This document shows, in pieces, positions 48,169-56,662 of a stretch of DNA of 64,000 bases. The notes under the pieces were generated by a model. That model saw only the letters and a program-made list of their open reading frames with translations. It did no database searches and was not told the DNA's origin. The stretch is from Methanobrevibacter sp. Lineage in GTDB: Archaea > Methanobacteriota > Methanobacteria > Methanobacteriales > Methanobacteriaceae. The stretch lies in the NCBI GenBank assembly GCA_017473945.1, contig JAFUIW010000001.1:1-64000 (forward strand), given 5' to 3'. The first letter of the stretch is position 1. Every line of letters begins with the position of its first letter. The translations under genes and the position numbers were made by a program.

Positions 48169-49326
48169 TTAAGTATCAGAAGGTATATGAAATATCAAAA
48201 CTGCAAGTTTTAATTCACGACTTTTGTCACCATTTAGATGGAATGTATAATTTAACCAAGATTCTGATGTAGGTTCCTCTTTTTTAACAAAATTTCCATG
48301 ATTCTCTGTTCCATTTTCAATCTTTTCAATGATGGGAGTAATTTCTTTGTTTTTTACAAATAATATTAATGCAGTTTTTGAATCTCTCCAAGTTAAATAA
48401 CTGAGTAATTGATTTATAGCATCAAAATAGGATTTTATTCCTTTCCAAAATTTGCATTCAGCTACAAATACATTAGTGTTCTTATATCTTAATAATATGT
48501 CAGTTTTTCCACCTTTGTTGAATGTTTCTCCAGTAACTGATCCTTCGAAGTGAGGAGTTAAAATAAAAATTAGATGGTCTCTTAATGATTCTTCATCTTT
48601 ATTTTCATATATTGCAGGATGTCTTTCAAAAACTTTACCTCCGTCATTAATTAATTTTAATATATAATTATAGTCTTCTTGGGATACTGTAGGTTCTAAC
48701 ATATTATTTTCAGTTATTTTAGGCTCAATATGTATTATTTTCTTTTTTTTAGGTGTTGATACTGCATAGGTTTGTGCATTATTTTTTCTTCTTAGAGGAA
48801 TTCCAATTGATGCAATATTATTATTTTTTTGTATTATTTCATTTTTGTTTGATTTAAAATATGAAGTTATTCTTTCGGGTAGTGAAGAATTGTAGCCTTT
48901 TACTTCTTTTTCTAAATTAATATATTGTTCTTTAATATTATTTTTTATAGTATCGATTTCATGAATTATTCTTTCACTATCGTTAATGTAATCAATATTG
49001 AAACAAACACAACCCTCTTGTATAAAAGTTTGTTTAATCCACAAAAGGTGGCGATTGGGCCTATATTTTAATAATTCTTCATCTCCTTCAAAGGGCAAAT
49101 AATAGGTTATTGTATTATTTTTTTCTTCAATGCTTTCTTTATCAAAATGAAAGGTTAATAAGTTAAAAGAATATTTATCTACTAAATAATCGATGAAATC
49201 TTTTTCATCAACTTGGAGTATATAGTTATCAGTTTTACTCCTAATTTCATTGTAAATTTCATCATATCTCTTTTTTATTGCATAATCAAAGTAATGAGTA
49301 CCATAAAATATATTGAATTCATACAT
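48169..49326 (-). CDS. PD-(D/E)xK nuclease-like protein
   Basis: 385 residues. The C-terminal third carries a restriction-endonuclease fold: SLRDHLIFILTPHFEGSVTG, GETFNKGGKTDILLRYKN with Asp, then NVFVAECKFWKGIKSYFDA with the E-x-K pair, and QLLSYLTWRDSKTALILF. This block is typical of a widespread bacterial family annotated only as hypothetical. The N-terminal 200 residues are not recognised. With the AbrB-like, TM and HEPN-like genes it forms a compact minus-strand unit that looks like a defence operon. Confidence 0.68.
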   Translation of the reverse strand: MYEFNIFYGTHYFDYAIKKRYDEIYNEIRSKTDNYILQVDEKDFIDYLVDKYSFNLLTFHFDKESIEEKNNTITYYLPFEGDEELLKYRPNRHLLWIKQTFIQEGCVCFNIDYINDSERIIHEIDTIKNNIKEQYINLEKEVKGYNSSLPERITSYFKSNKNEIIQKNNNIASIGIPLRRKNNAQTYAVSTPKKKKIIHIEPKITENNMLEPTVSQEDYNYILKLINDGGKVFERHPAIYENKDEESLRDHLIFILTPHFEGSVTGETFNKGGKTDILLRYKNTNVFVAECKFWKGIKSYFDAINQLLSYLTWRDSKTALILFVKNKEITPIIEKIENGTENHGNFVKKEEPTSESWLNYTFHLNGDKSRELKLAVLIFHIPSDT

Positions 49327-49338
49327 ATTTATATTTCC

Positions 49339-49503
49339 TTATTTAATTATTTTTAATTCTAATGTCTCTTTTTCAGTATCAAGAATCCATTCTAATTTGT
49401 CTCCAGATTCAATATTCAATGCTTTAACATATGTTTTTGGAATTGTTGTAATCAAGGAAATTTCACCTTGATTTCTAATTTTTGTTGTTTCTTCAATATT
49501 CAT
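49339..49503 (-). CDS. AbrB-like small DNA-binding protein
   Basis: 54 residues from an ATG at 49503: ETTKIRNQGEISLITTIPKT then YVKALNIESGDKLEWILDTE. This is the swapped-hairpin AbrB fold. The frame continues upstream to 49677 but that part is hydrophobic translation of the divergent promoter region and overlaps the methyltransferase start. It leads the minus-strand operon (gap 12 bp) and would be its regulator or an antitoxin. Confidence 0.75.
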   Translation of the reverse strand: MNIEETTKIRNQGEISLITTIPKTYVKALNIESGDKLEWILDTEKETLELKIIK

Positions 49504-49670
49504 AGGTAATTGTATATAATTTATCTTAAATAACATTTTTGCCTTGTTTATGTAGTTAAAAAAATAACATTTAAATAACATTAAGAATATATATTTACTC
49601 AAGACATATAAAAAACATAATTTTATATGAATTAATTTTGATAAATTAAAATATATTAGAGGTGACATAG

Positions 49671-50987
49671 ATGCCATATGCTATTGATTTATTTTCTGGT
49701 GCAGGAGGGATGAGTGAAGGAATTATACAAGCAGGATTCCATATCTTATTCTCTAGCGATATTAACGAAGCTGTACAGAAAACATATGTTAATAGACATA
49801 AACAATTAGGTTTAATACAAGGAGTTAATACTCATTTTGAATTAGCCGATATTAAAGATTTAACAGGAGATTCAATAAGAAATTCAATAGCTAACCTTGA
49901 CATTTTTAAAAATAAAGAAATACCTCACATTGATGCAATATTTGGAGGACCACCTTGTCAAGGTTTCAGTAGAGCAGGCAGAAGAGACCCAAATGATCCT
50001 AGAAACAAATTATTCAAAGAATACGTTCGTGTAATTGGTGAGGTCGAACCAGATTATGTGGTATTAGAAAATGTCGCAGGATTCTGTGACATGAAACTCT
50101 ATGACTTTGAAGGTTTACAAGGACACAAATATGATGATCAAGTTATTCCAGACATTCTCAAAGAAGAATTAAATTTAATTGGATATGATATATTAGAACC
50201 TAAAATCCTCAATGCCGCTAATTATGGAGTTCCTCAAAGAAGAAACAGAATTATTATAATGGCATTTAAAAAAGGTATGAAACCTCCAAGCTATCCTAAA
50301 CCAACACATGATGAAAATAATTTTGTTTCACTCCAAGATGCCATTGGTGATTTAATTGGCAATCAAAAAATAAAAGAAGATGTTAATCATGATTTAACAC
50401 AATATCAATTAGATTCAATTAATGGTAGAACACCAAATGTTAATGGAAAACCTGTTGCTTCTAAAATGATATTAAACAATGATTTATCAAGACACTTGCA
50501 ATTGATAAAAGAAAGATTTTCTTTATTTAAAGAAGGTGAAACAGGCACTAATTTAAGAAATAGGGTTATAACTGAAGGAATTGACTTGTCTGATAAACCT
50601 ACCTTATTAAATCATTTAGTAAACAATTCAATATTTACAAAAGATGAAATAATTGCTAAATTTAAAAATGCAGATGTGGATGATAATTTAGTTAATACTT
50701 TATTAACTAAAAAGAATATGAGGCATAGATTAAGCAGAGAAGAACCTTCAGCTACTATTGTAACCATCCCTGATGATTATATTTCACCATTTGAAAATAG
50801 GACATTAACTGTTCGCGAATCTGCAAGATTGCAATCTTTTGATGATAGTTTTGAATTTTTAGGTAAAAGAACAACTGGTGGAAAAAGAAGGCGTGTGGAA
50901 GTACCTCAATACTCCCAAGTAGGTAATGCTGTTCCACCATTACTTGCTAAAGCGGTTGCCAAAGAAATTTTAAAAGTTATTGAATAG
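49671..50987 (+). CDS. DNA cytosine-5 methyltransferase
   Basis: 438 residues after AGAGGTGA. Motif I AIDLFSGAGGMSEGIIQAGF, motif IV IFGGPPCQGFSRAGRRDPND with the catalytic Cys, motif VI VVLENVAGF near residue 130, motif VIII region NYGVPQRRNRIII, and the C-terminal PQYSQVGNAVPPLLAKAVAK. Together with the convergent MvaI/BcnI-type endonuclease it makes a type II restriction-modification system; the MvaI/BcnI family cuts CCNGG-type sites, so a related target is expected. The genes overlap by 11 bases at their 3' ends. Confidence 0.95.
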   Translation: MPYAIDLFSGAGGMSEGIIQAGFHILFSSDINEAVQKTYVNRHKQLGLIQGVNTHFELADIKDLTGDSIRNSIANLDIFKNKEIPHIDAIFGGPPCQGFSRAGRRDPNDPRNKLFKEYVRVIGEVEPDYVVLENVAGFCDMKLYDFEGLQGHKYDDQVIPDILKEELNLIGYDILEPKILNAANYGVPQRRNRIIIMAFKKGMKPPSYPKPTHDENNFVSLQDAIGDLIGNQKIKEDVNHDLTQYQLDSINGRTPNVNGKPVASKMILNNDLSRHLQLIKERFSLFKEGETGTNLRNRVITEGIDLSDKPTLLNHLVNNSIFTKDEIIAKFKNADVDDNLVNTLLTKKNMRHRLSREEPSATIVTIPDDYISPFENRTLTVRESARLQSFDDSFEFLGKRTTGGKRRRVEVPQYSQVGNAVPPLLAKAVAKEILKVIE

Positions 50988-52167
50988 TTAAATCATATTC
51001 TTTAGGTTCAGGGAATAATTTATTCAAATCTTTTTTATTTAATCTAAGTGCAAATTGCCTCCAATAAGGACTTCCATTTGGTTTAAAATGCATTCCAATG
51101 GATAATCTAATTGTATTATTCATTATTAGTAATGTTAATAAATGGGTATTTGGATTTTTTGTATGAATAATTTTGTTATATTTAAAATGTTCTATATTAT
51201 TAATATATTTTGATTCTGCTTCAATCCAAAAAGTTTCTTTATGTTTTTCTTCAAGGGAGTCTTTTAATTCATTTAAATCCCATTCAATTACTTCACCATT
51301 TTTTGTATGAACAACCATTAATTTTGTTTCATCATCATCAATATCTAAAAATAACTCTTGCGTATTTGGTTTGCCATAAAAAATATCACAATATAATTGC
51401 ACTCTATTTTTTTCTTCTCTATAATATCCATAGTTATTTAAAACATCTGTTGTAGATTTGCAAGGACTATTTTCCCAGTCCGGATGTTTATTAAAAAGTT
51501 GAACATTTCGTGTATCTGTATAAGTTTCACGAGTAGCTTTTAATTCTATTCCTTTGTAATCTGGTTTGGCTTGTGAATTTGGTGGAATGCCAAGTTCATG
51601 TTCTAATGTCATGCCTACACCAGTGTCTCCAGATACAACTGTAGGTATGAATCCTTTATTATGAATATCCTTGATTTTATTATATAATTCATGAGCTATG
51701 GACTGTTTTTCTTGTGATAATTTTAATAATTCTTGATATACATATCCTTTTTCGGATAATGATTCTTTAATGGTTTCATCTGTTAAATTAAGGATATACA
51801 ATTGTTTTTTATCAGTAGCTAATGCAATAAAACTGTTTGCATCACAATAGGTTTTGATTCCTCTAAACCATATTCGTGGATCTCCTTTTTTGGTTTTTGG
51901 ACGATATAGTGAAGTTACTAATTCAACTGTGGCATCATGTAAAATCATTTTAGTTGGTAATTCCACACCATGTTCTTTTTGTCCTTGTCCTTGTGTTTCA
52001 TAATCGTGTAACTTATTTTTTCTTAAAAAGTTTCTAACAGGTATTGTGGCATCAATAATACCTTTTGTATATCCAGTTTCTGTAATGTATAAAAAGGACA
52101 TATCTAAGTTTAGTTCAGAAAACAAAGGTAAATATTCTTGTAAATCTGCCCAATTTTCTTTGTTCAT
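50977..52167 (-). CDS. Type II restriction endonuclease, MvaI/BcnI family
   Basis: 396 residues. The family block SGDTGVGMTLEHELGIPPNS, then QAKPDYKGIELKATRETYTD, gives the E and the D-x(n)-E-x-K of MvaI/BcnI monomeric nickase-like enzymes at about residues 180-215. The N-terminal 150 residues (ATVELVTSLYRPKTKKGDPR, IWFRGIKTYCDANSFIALA) look like a specificity or effector part found in longer family members. It is convergent with and overlaps the methyltransferase. Start ATG at 52167. Confidence 0.88.
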   Translation of the reverse strand: MNKENWADLQEYLPLFSELNLDMSFLYITETGYTKGIIDATIPVRNFLRKNKLHDYETQGQGQKEHGVELPTKMILHDATVELVTSLYRPKTKKGDPRIWFRGIKTYCDANSFIALATDKKQLYILNLTDETIKESLSEKGYVYQELLKLSQEKQSIAHELYNKIKDIHNKGFIPTVVSGDTGVGMTLEHELGIPPNSQAKPDYKGIELKATRETYTDTRNVQLFNKHPDWENSPCKSTTDVLNNYGYYREEKNRVQLYCDIFYGKPNTQELFLDIDDDETKLMVVHTKNGEVIEWDLNELKDSLEEKHKETFWIEAESKYINNIEHFKYNKIIHTKNPNTHLLTLLIMNNTIRLSIGMHFKPNGSPYWRQFALRLNKKDLNKLFPEPKEYDLTIQ

Positions 52168-52278
52168 ATTATCACAACTTTAGTTTTATATTGTAATATT
52201 TCCCATAATCAAAAATAATAATTAATGTACATTAGATACATAAACTATTAAATGTACATTCAAGCATAATTATAAAAC

Positions 52279-52455
52279 ATGACAGAGAAGATTGTTAAAG
52301 TTAGAGGAAGGCATGGAACAAAATCTTTAGATATAACAATACCTGCGGAATTAAGTGAAAAATTTGATATAAATGCCGGAGATTTATTTAAAGTTAAAAT
52401 CATAAAAGATAATGACATATTAACCATAAATTATCAATTAATTTATAAAAATTAA
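52279..52455 (+). CDS. AbrB-like small DNA-binding protein
   Basis: 58 residues: MTEKIVKVRGRHGTKSLDIT continues IPAELSEKFDINAGDLFKVK, a standard AbrB/SpoVT half. It is divergent from the endonuclease gene, 111 bp upstream of its start, and could control it in the manner of a restriction controller protein. No partner toxin follows directly. Confidence 0.75.
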   Translation: MTEKIVKVRGRHGTKSLDITIPAELSEKFDINAGDLFKVKIIKDNDILTINYQLIYKN

Positions 52456-52546
52456 TTTCATAAAAAGAAAATAATATGTATTAAAGAAATATTAAAAATA
52501 ATTAATTGTTTCTAAATATGAATGAAGAATTTTTTTGATTGATATT

Positions 52547-53149
52547 ATGAGAAATATAAAAAATGAATTTAATAATGTTATAAAAGGTATTTTGGTTTCT
52601 TTAATATCTAACATATTACTTGATTTATATAAACATGAGTTTAGCATTTCAAAAATTAATTTTGATAGTTTAATTTCAACATTTGTAGAATTTTGGTGGT
52701 TAGTTTTAATAATTTTTATTTTAGCATTATTAAGATTTAAAATGAAAGAAAAACCACATAAAATAAACTATCATCATCGTCATGCTGAATTTGTGGATAG
52801 GTGCCTTATTTCCCATGATGGTGGACTTTGGGAAGTTGTTGTTGAAGAAATTAATCCATTAATTACTTATAATACTGGTGAATCTAATATTCATTATTAT
52901 ATCGATAAGTTGCGGTGTACTAATGAATTAAATAATGGAGAGCCGTGTTTAAGCGAATTATATCTTATTGATATTGGATTTTGTTATTTAGAGAAATGTG
53001 ACAATTGTTCTTTTAAAAGATTAACATTAAAAAGTCATGATAAAGAAATATCTGAAATATTAACTAAAATTGATGCTTTGATTATAAGAAAAAGTATTAA
53101 GGACTGTGATGAATTATTAGATGTATTGTGCAATGAAAAAAAGTTATAA
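52547..53149 (+). CDS. Membrane protein with a cysteine cluster
   Basis: About 200 residues; ATG 52547 is preferred to TTG 52535. Two hydrophobic segments at the N-terminus (IKGILVSLISNILLDLY and FWWLVLIIFILALLRF) are followed by a soluble part with KLRCTNELNNGEPCLSELYL and FCYLEKCDNCSFKRL, whose C-x7-C and C-x4-C-x2-C spacing suggests a zinc site. It closes the accessory block before the capsid genes. No family is recognised. The 53150-53390 gap shows nothing but AT-rich DNA. Confidence 0.5.
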   Translation: MRNIKNEFNNVIKGILVSLISNILLDLYKHEFSISKINFDSLISTFVEFWWLVLIIFILALLRFKMKEKPHKINYHHRHAEFVDRCLISHDGGLWEVVVEEINPLITYNTGESNIHYYIDKLRCTNELNNGEPCLSELYLIDIGFCYLEKCDNCSFKRLTLKSHDKEISEILTKIDALIIRKSIKDCDELLDVLCNEKKL

Positions 53150-53390
53150 GTTGCTAAATGATTTTTTAATAGTATTCAAAGAGATTTTTATTTTTAAAAA
53201 TATCATTATTGTGTATAACTAATAGTATATTGTTTTTCAATAAGAATAAGTCATTTTAATTTCATAATTGTCATTAACAATATAATTTTGATTTATTCCT
53301 TTGTTAGACTAATTTTAATCGTTGTTATCATGTGTTACATATAATATGGGTTTTACTAAATTTTTAAAAAAGTAGCTATTATATATAAAT

Positions 53391-53426
53391 ATTTATATAT
53401 TATAAGTAATAAATTATATAATAAAT
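53391..53426 (+). promoter_or_regulatory. Phage-type promoter block, capsid unit
   Basis: ATTTATATATTATAAGTAAT is followed by AAATTATATAATAAAT, closely matching the block at 18228. It ends 17 bp before the decoration gene, with GGAGG between. Confidence 0.6.
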
Positions 53427-53442
53427 TAAGTGGAGGACATTT

Positions 53443-53937
53443 ATGGCAGATTCTATTATTTTACTTGAAGAGAGAAAAGAAGTCACAACCTTCCTTCTGG
53501 ATGAAGGTACAATCACCGCAACCACAGTCACAACCCCTACAGGTGAAACTCCAGGTTACGAATACGCAGGAACCAAAATAAAAGTCGATGATGCTGTTAC
53601 TTTATCAGCCAACTCAGACATCGGAAAGCCAACAGTCAAGAAATTCACCGGAGCGGAAGGAGAAATCATCTTAGGCATTGCAGTAAACGATCCAGTTACA
53701 ATGACCGGCGGTAAAAGAAAAACAGCCATTCTCGTATTAGGTCATTTATTCAGATTAAAATTAGCTAGTGGAATATCAAACATTGCTGTTAACAACAGAA
53801 TAGCTTTAACAAGCACCGGAGCCATCAAATCAGACGAAGGAGAATATATTGCAATGCATCCGGTAACCAGCTCAGACGATTACAATTACGTTGAAGTATT
53901 CAGACCATACGACATCGGAACCACAGGTTCAACTTAA
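53443..53937 (+). CDS. Capsid decoration-like protein
   Basis: 164 residues after GGAGGACATTT. All-beta, with LEERKEVTTFLLDEGTITAT, VNDPVTMTGGKRKTAILVLG, HLFRLKLASG and HPVTSSDDYNYVEVF. It aligns throughout with the N-terminal domain of the collagen fusion at 39797. Its place directly before the capsid genes fits a head decoration or stabilising protein (DUF2190-like). It starts the capsid transcription unit. Confidence 0.7.
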   Translation: MADSIILLEERKEVTTFLLDEGTITATTVTTPTGETPGYEYAGTKIKVDDAVTLSANSDIGKPTVKKFTGAEGEIILGIAVNDPVTMTGGKRKTAILVLGHLFRLKLASGISNIAVNNRIALTSTGAIKSDEGEYIAMHPVTSSDDYNYVEVFRPYDIGTTGST

Positions 53938-53948
53938 GGTGATAATCA

Positions 53949-54887
53949 ATGATTACAAAAGGAAATGATACCAAAGTTCAAAACGAGGTAATAGCTCAAA
54001 CCATTACTGATGAAACTGCAAAAAGATTAAAGTTAGCCAGATTGTTTCCTAAACAAGAAATCAAAGAGAACTCTGATTACTACACTTACTTCAGACAAAA
54101 CATTAATCTCGATGAAGCTATCAAAAAAGGTCTTTTAGGTGAAGCAAAAGACATAGCACCAGGTGCAAGCTTACAAGAGCTGAACATCAGAAAACCGGTA
54201 ACAGAGACAATTTCCATTGATACTGTCGGAGGTGTGCTTAACGTTAACAAGGACATCTTTGATTCAGACATTGTTTCATTTGAGGACCTGTTAGGTGATG
54301 TAGCTACCGTTATTGCAAACCGTATTGAATACAACATTTATGATACATTAATATCTTCACCAAACGTTCCGCAGTACAACACTACTCAAACCGAGGATAC
54401 AATGGAAGCATACGGCCAGTTCATCATCAAGGCACAGGAAGCTTTCAAAGGTAATGCTGGAGCAGGTGCTGATTTAACCATCATGGCAGAATCATACAAA
54501 ACATTAAGCTATGTAAAACAATTGGCTTACTCATCCAACAAGCTGGTTCAGCCTGTAGAAGATATTAAAGAGTACTACGGCATTGACAACATTGACCTTT
54601 TGGGAACAACCCAAGCTGACGGAGGATCATTAGTTGGAGACAAACAATACATTGGTTTCGATTTAAGAAACGCACCGTTGACAGTATTGTACTCCAAATC
54701 TTCTGGAACTACCGTTGCACCAATTACCAGTGATGAAAACATTGCAGACTTCTATCCAATCATTGAAATCATGCGTAAAGACATCTATGATGAATTACCT
54801 CAATATACCAAATTGTTTATCCAAAGTAAAGTTGGAATATTGTTGAATAAACCAGAACTTGCCTTAAAAGGTACCTGCAGACCATAA
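53949..54887 (+). CDS. Major capsid protein paralogue A
   Basis: 312 residues. The start ITKGNDTKVQNEVIAQTITD, the middle LGEAKDIAPGASLQELNIRK PVTETISIDTVGG pattern, and the end ADFYPIIEIMRKDIYDELPQ fit HK97-type capsid proteins of archaeal siphoviruses: an N-arm, a spine helix and a beta-rich P-domain. It is a tandem paralogue of the next gene, matching it along its whole length with many identical blocks. The gap to the next start is 13 bp. Confidence 0.75.
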   Translation: MITKGNDTKVQNEVIAQTITDETAKRLKLARLFPKQEIKENSDYYTYFRQNINLDEAIKKGLLGEAKDIAPGASLQELNIRKPVTETISIDTVGGVLNVNKDIFDSDIVSFEDLLGDVATVIANRIEYNIYDTLISSPNVPQYNTTQTEDTMEAYGQFIIKAQEAFKGNAGAGADLTIMAESYKTLSYVKQLAYSSNKLVQPVEDIKEYYGIDNIDLLGTTQADGGSLVGDKQYIGFDLRNAPLTVLYSKSSGTTVAPITSDENIADFYPIIEIMRKDIYDELPQYTKLFIQSKVGILLNKPELALKGTCRP

Positions 54888-54900
54888 GGAGGTGAAAGAA

Positions 54901-55827
54901 ATGCTAACCAAAGGAAATGATGCTAAAGTACAAAATGAAGTGATGGCGCAGATTGTTGCTGACACTTCTGCAAAGTGGATGAAATTCACCAGATTATTAC
55001 CAAAGCAGGAAATTGAAGAAAACTCCCAATATTACACTTACATGTCACAAAGAGTTAATATTGAGGAAGCTATTCAGTCTGGTGTTCTTGGTGAGGCTAA
55101 AGACATTGCTCCTGGCGCAACACTTCAGGAACTGAATGTGAGAAAACCAATCTCAGAAACTATCTCCATTGACACTATTGGTGGAGTGTTAAACGTTTCC
55201 GCACAGATGCTTGATTCCAATTTAATCAGCGTTAATGACATGCTCCAGGATGTAGGTATTCTTATCGGCCGCAGCATTGAAAAGGCAGCTATTGACATGA
55301 TTATGAATTCCTCCAAAGTAACTACCTATGACTTTGAAGCTGGTGACGATACAGGAATGACCATCCTTAAGGCTCAGGAAAAGTTCAAGGAATCCGCAGG
55401 AAGCTTTACCAACCTGAACAGTATGGCCGTCAGCTATAAATCACTGACCACATTAAAGTCAGATATCTTTTCAAGCAACAGACAGGTCGAACCGGTAGAG
55501 TTAATCAAAAGCTATTACGGTGTTGACAACATTGACATCTTAGGTACGGCTGTCTGTGACGGAGGTTCTGAAATGGGCGATAAGACATACATTGGTATGG
55601 ACTACATAAATCCAGGAATGAAACTTTTATACTCAAGAACTACCGGAACAACCGTTGCTCCTTTAGGACCTGACGGTGAGATGTATGACTTCTATCCATT
55701 GATTGAGTTCATGCGCAAGGACATTCGTGATGAACTTCCAATGTATACAAAGCTGTTCATACTTTCAAGCGTTGGTGTTTTAATGAATGCTCCTAACAGA
55801 ATCATCAAAGGAAACTTCAGAGCATAA
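54901..55827 (+). CDS. Major capsid protein paralogue B
   Basis: About 308 residues from ATG 54901, which follows a perfect AGGAGGTGA; the GTG at 54892 lies in the ribosome site. It shares LTKGNDAKVQNEVMAQ, GEAKDIAPGATLQELNVRKP, ETISIDTIGGVLNV, YYGVDNIDILGTAVCDGGSE and FMRKDIRDELPMYTKLFILS with paralogue A. The two probably form the shell together or one is a pentamer-specific form; that is inference. Differences cluster in the region around residues 115-160. Confidence 0.75.
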   Translation: MLTKGNDAKVQNEVMAQIVADTSAKWMKFTRLLPKQEIEENSQYYTYMSQRVNIEEAIQSGVLGEAKDIAPGATLQELNVRKPISETISIDTIGGVLNVSAQMLDSNLISVNDMLQDVGILIGRSIEKAAIDMIMNSSKVTTYDFEAGDDTGMTILKAQEKFKESAGSFTNLNSMAVSYKSLTTLKSDIFSSNRQVEPVELIKSYYGVDNIDILGTAVCDGGSEMGDKTYIGMDYINPGMKLLYSRTTGTTVAPLGPDGEMYDFYPLIEFMRKDIRDELPMYTKLFILSSVGVLMNAPNRIIKGNFRA

Positions 55828-56038
55828 AACCATAATTAAAATCTCCTGACCCTTTCGTGGGAACGTGTAGGGATAAAAGAATAACAAATCTCAGGTTAGT
55901 GAAGTTTTAGTTGCTTTTTCTTCACTGCATCTTCTGCTAAGAGTTTAACTCCGAATCCATAAAAATAGCTGGGTTTTACTCTTTCCCCCAGCTATATATT
56001 TTAAACAGAAAAAACAATATGATAATGAGGCAATAACA
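55828..56038 (+). other. Structured gap after the capsid genes
   Basis: Contains several inverted repeats: CCC-TTTC-GTGGG at about 55850, the AGTGAAG/CTTCACT stem around TTTTAGTTGCTTT at 55898-55926, and TAGCTGGG pairing with CCCAGCTA at about 55965-55996. This may be a processing or termination region at the end of the capsid transcript. A GAGG ribosome site follows for the next gene. Confidence 0.5.
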
Positions 56039-56437
56039 ATGAAACTAATTCTTGATACTGAAAACTCACATCCAACAACAATAACAGTTAAAGGAAAAGA
56101 AATAACATTACTGTTAGTAGAATCCAGTATCCTAATTGACTCATCACAAATAGCTAAGATATTTGACAAGAAAGAAAAGACTGTAGCCGGTAAAGTACAG
56201 AAATCTAAACTTGAAAAATACGAAACAGAGAATATTAAGCTATTAAAGAATTATGGATTGATGAATCCAGATGCAGTTAAGCCTAGACCTTTTTATGATC
56301 TTCGCCAAATGTTGGAAGGGCCTGCACAATATTACTTCAAACAAATTGATGATCTTGATCTCATTGATGTTATTATCAGAGTAGCAATTGGCAAGCATCG
56401 TGAGTGGATCCATAATCGTAGTATTGACAACTATTAA
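56039..56437 (+). CDS. Phage protein of unknown function, antirepressor-like
   Basis: 132 residues. N-terminal strands (TITVKGKEITLLLVESSILI) lead to a helix-turn-helix-like part (DSSQIAKIFDKKEKTVAGKV) and a C-terminal helical region (FYDLRQMLEGPAQYYFKQID, HREWIHNRSI). The layout resembles phage antirepressor or KilA-like regulators, but no family match is certain. It is a single gene between the capsid unit and the lysin. The gap 56438-56615 shows nothing recognised. Confidence 0.5.
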   Translation: MKLILDTENSHPTTITVKGKEITLLLVESSILIDSSQIAKIFDKKEKTVAGKVQKSKLEKYETENIKLLKNYGLMNPDAVKPRPFYDLRQMLEGPAQYYFKQIDDLDLIDVIIRVAIGKHREWIHNRSIDNY

Positions 56438-56615
56438 ATGATTTCATATACATAACATTTTAAAAACCACTTTTATTTGCTCAAACACAACCGTTAATGT
56501 CAATGTCGATTCATCATATTGCATCTAAAACACTAACTGTTGATTTTATTGATGATATCTTTGCGTAAACATTGATTGTTTTAACACTTGGAAATGACAT
56601 TATTTTTTATTATAT

Positions 56616-56650
56616 AATTTATATAAAAAACATAATAAATAAGATAATAC
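56616..56650 (+). promoter_or_regulatory. Phage-type promoter block, lysin gene
   Basis: AATTTATATAAAAAACATAA continues TAAATAAGATAATAC, 13 bp before the lysin ATG. The short distance suggests a very short leader. Confidence 0.55.
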
Positions 56651-56662
56651 AAATTATAATGT

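Noticed and set aside
49504-49677. N-terminal extension of the AbrB-like gene
   Set aside because: The extra hydrophobic residues translate the divergent promoter region and overlap the methyltransferase start.
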